A model generated the notes under the pieces. That model was not told the DNA's origin, did not search any database, and saw only the letters and a program-made list of their open reading frames with translations. Below are positions 62,139-64,000 of a stretch of DNA of 64,000 nucleotides, piece after piece (within the stretch, counting starts at the first letter, position 1; each line of letters opens with the position of its first letter). The position numbers and the translations under genes are program-made. Source of the DNA: Mucilaginibacter saanensis (GTDB taxonomy: Bacteria > Bacteroidota > Bacteroidia > Sphingobacteriales > Sphingobacteriaceae); the NCBI RefSeq assembly GCF_014200575.1, contig NZ_JACHBZ010000004.1, positions 186,001 to 250,000 on the forward strand, written 5' to 3'.

Positions 62139-63536
62139 ATGAAAAAACTTTTATTGTCATTTATTTTAGGCATATCAATAACTACTGCCTATTCCCAGGA
62201 TCAGGCAACTACCTTAAAAAAGGATAGCACCATGGTTAAGGATACCGTGAAAACTAAAGCCGAACCCTTTGCTTTCGGCGACTTTACCTGGCTTAATGGT
62301 AACGACCGCAGGCATAAGGCCCTGTTGGATACTAAATACTTTACCGGCCGTTTCCTGCTCGACTTTAATTATACGGCGTCAAATAATAACCCTATTGACC
62401 ATACCGTGGTTGGTTCCACCGCGCTGGCCCGTGATCATGAGTTTGAGATCTCGACTGTTGCCTTTGGCGGCGATTTTCATTACGACAATGTACGGGCAAG
62501 CGTATTAACACAATTTGGTACACGCGCCACAGTTGTGCCCCGTAATGATTTTAGCGTTACCCGCGGACAGTATGACCTGGCAACGGCGTACCGTTATTTA
62601 AGCGAGGCCAATGCCGGTTATCACTTTAACGTATTACACGGCATTAACGTTGATGCCGGTATCTTCATGTCATACGTTGGGTTGTTTTCTTATTATAATG
62701 CCGAAAACTGGGCCTATCAGCCATCCTTTACGTCAGATAATACACCTTGGTTCTTTAATGGTATCCGCGTGCAGATATTTGTAAGCGATAAGTTAAAAAT
62801 TGAGCCATGGCTGATCAATGGATGGCAATCATACGGTATGTTTAACAGCCAGCCCGGTATTGGCGGTCAAATTTTATGGCGCCCGGTAGAGTGGTTCCAG
62901 GCTTTAACAAATACCTATTATGGTGCGGATACGCAGGACAAACCAGGCAGAAAACGTTTTCACTCTGATAACAGTATTGAGCTAAGGTATTTTAAAGGCG
63001 AGGATAAAGGCAGCTTTGTGAACAGCGCGGCATTTTCCATCACCGGCGATATTGGTTTTGAAAAGGGCGATGGTGTAAACGGTTTTCATGCAGATCCGGT
63101 AAAAGGTCCGGCACAGTATTTTGCCAGCGGTATGATCTATCACCGCATGGTAATGGCTAAGGGCCATCTGGGCTGGACAGTTGGCGGCGGTGTAATCAAT
63201 AACCCCGGCCGCTACCTGGTGCTGTACCCAACCGGCGATGCCAATCCAATACCGGCCATTAATACAGGCGCAACCGGTTCACATCCGTTTACAGCTAATC
63301 CCGGCGATCAGTTTCACGGATACGATTACTCCACCACAATTGATCTGATGCCCAATGATTACCTGACCTTTAGGTTAGAGGTGGTACATCGCCATGCCAG
63401 CGTGCCTTACTTTGCAGGCCACGGTGGTGTAACTTCTCCAGACGGTTATAACACCACGCCAGTACCGTCAGATTTTACCCCAGACCTGGTACCCTCAGAA
63501 ACCCGGTTTATCGGAGCCTTATTGGTGCGGTTTTAA
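62139..63536 (+). CDS. Outer-membrane beta-barrel porin (OmpL-like/BBP2)
   Basis: The 465-residue protein has a signal peptide (KKLLLSFILGISITTAYSQ) and no N-terminal plug. Alternating amphipathic strands with aromatic girdles run through the chain (FAFGDFTWLNGNDRRHK, FHYDNVRASVLTQFG, FNGIRVQIFVSDKLKIEPWL, FQALTNTYYGAD), and it ends in a strand with terminal Phe (FIGALLVRF). The pattern fits the putative porin-2/OmpL-like group. The ATG at 62139 starts the signal peptide; an upstream frame extension is unlikely. Channel specificity is unknown. Confidence 0.87.
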   Translation: MKKLLLSFILGISITTAYSQDQATTLKKDSTMVKDTVKTKAEPFAFGDFTWLNGNDRRHKALLDTKYFTGRFLLDFNYTASNNNPIDHTVVGSTALARDHEFEISTVAFGGDFHYDNVRASVLTQFGTRATVVPRNDFSVTRGQYDLATAYRYLSEANAGYHFNVLHGINVDAGIFMSYVGLFSYYNAENWAYQPSFTSDNTPWFFNGIRVQIFVSDKLKIEPWLINGWQSYGMFNSQPGIGGQILWRPVEWFQALTNTYYGADTQDKPGRKRFHSDNSIELRYFKGEDKGSFVNSAAFSITGDIGFEKGDGVNGFHADPVKGPAQYFASGMIYHRMVMAKGHLGWTVGGGVINNPGRYLVLYPTGDANPIPAINTGATGSHPFTANPGDQFHGYDYSTTIDLMPNDYLTFRLEVVHRHASVPYFAGHGGVTSPDGYNTTPVPSDFTPDLVPSETRFIGALLVRF

Positions 63537-63689
63537 CGGCTGTACGTTGATGTAGTCTGAATTTCAACTGTAATATAATCAGTTATATAAAGAAAATAAT
63601 TATAGAATCCAGCGATAACTTATTCCTAATTAGTTTGGTAAGTTTAGTAAGGTTGGGGGCCTGGTTTTGCCGCCCGGATTTTTAAAAAG

Positions 63690-63708
63690 ATACTATTACA
63701 AATAGTAT
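63690..63708. promoter_or_regulatory. Perfect palindrome upstream of the last gene
   Basis: ATACTATT (63690-63697) and AATAGTAT (63701-63708) are perfect 8-bp arms with ACA between, 22 bases before the ATG at 63731. Placement suggests an operator or a 5' hairpin. Confidence 0.45.
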
Positions 63709-63730
63709 ATCATCATTAAATATAAGTAAA

Positions 63731-64000
63731 ATGAAAACTTCAATCAAAATGCTCTTAACCATACTGGTGATCAGTATGCTGGGCGTACGTTTACATGCAC
63801 AAACAAAAGCTACCGTTACAGGTATTTATCTTACCGAACAGGATTTTAAAGCAGGTAAATTAAGCTATGTTTTAAATGAGGGGGATAAACTCCAGCTTAA
63901 CGGTTTTTTAAACGGAAAGCATGTAAGCCTAATTTATCAGGGCAAAAAAATAAAACTCTCCAAAAATGAGATTTTTGGCTACCGCCAGCATAACCAGGAT
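63731..64000 (+). CDS. Secreted protein of unknown function (5' part)
   Basis: The frame is open from ATG 63731 to the window edge (90 codons). The signal peptide reads MLLTILVISMLGVRLHAQ near residues 7-24, cut before TKATVTG. The mature part is beta-rich and polar (GKLSYVLNEGDKLQLNG, KHVSLIYQGKKIKL). I do not recognise the family from this fragment. The gene continues outside the window. Confidence 0.8.
   Translation, partial: MKTSIKMLLTILVISMLGVRLHAQTKATVTGIYLTEQDFKAGKLSYVLNEGDKLQLNGFLNGKHVSLIYQGKKIKLSKNEIFGYRQHNQD

Overview
The window reads as chromosomal DNA of a soil- or plant-associated Bacteroidota of the Sphingobacteriaceae, most like Mucilaginibacter or Pedobacter; this placement is inferred from gene content and was not computed. 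The evidence is: two SusC/SusD loci, each with its own ECF sigma factor and FecR-type anti-sigma factor; a propeller-type hybrid sensor kinase; a DUF4249 lipoprotein next to a TonB-dependent receptor; few Shine-Dalgarno sequences; and repeated matches to the Bacteroidota -7 promoter element TAnnTTTG. I found no rRNA, tRNA, CRISPR array, insertion sequence or prophage.

Layout. 1-7.8 kb holds housekeeping genes: the 3' end of ppk1 overlapping a Ppx/GppA phosphatase (polyphosphate turnover), ubiX, a 1.1-kb non-coding stretch rich in palindromic repeats and phased A-tracts, then mtaB, lgt, a GtrA-family gene and an inositol-monophosphatase gene in one run. 7.2-9.3 kb (minus strand) carries an Nfu-type Fe-S protein and purB. 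9.5-16.2 kb is a TetR-controlled RND efflux operon (TolC, membrane fusion lipoprotein, RND pump). 16.3-20.7 kb has small membrane proteins, an MscS-type channel, a second TetR regulator and a major-royal-jelly-protein homologue.

20.7-27.7 kb (minus strand) is a trehalose operon that works from glycogen or maltodextrin: TreX/GlgX debrancher, TreZ and TreY. The tail of treY runs into the wreck of a 4-alpha-glucanotransferase (malQ). The first residues and the last ~65 residues of MalQ are recognisable, but the whole catalytic core is missing and the two pieces are out of frame. A stand-alone receiver-domain protein is transcribed divergently from this operon. 28.4-31.8 kb has an unrecognised secreted protein, a type II NADH dehydrogenase and a small membrane protein.

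32.1-40.7 kb is the first Sus-type locus: ECF sigma, FecR, SusC, SusD, and a secreted fusion of a GDPD-like phosphodiesterase with a PhoA-type alkaline phosphatase. The fusion suggests import linked to phosphate or phosphodiester scavenging. 40.9-44.7 kb holds an unknown protein and a TonB receptor/DUF4249 pair. 45.0-56.9 kb is a hybrid sensor kinase that ends in two receiver domains and has no DNA-binding domain, followed by the second ECF sigma/FecR/SusC/SusD set. 56.9-64 kb holds an MFS transporter, a 60-residue small protein, a compact set made of an arginine-type GNAT acetyltransferase, an ArgE-like deacetylase and an NtrC-type sigma-54 activator, an OmpL-like porin and the start of an unknown secreted protein.

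No complete new defence or mobile system is visible. The strongest observations are the malQ deletion, the phased A-tract curve upstream of mtaB, the palindromic repeat clusters, the orphan acetyltransferase/deacetylase/NtrC locus, the phosphodiesterase-phosphatase fusion, and the sensor kinase without an output domain.
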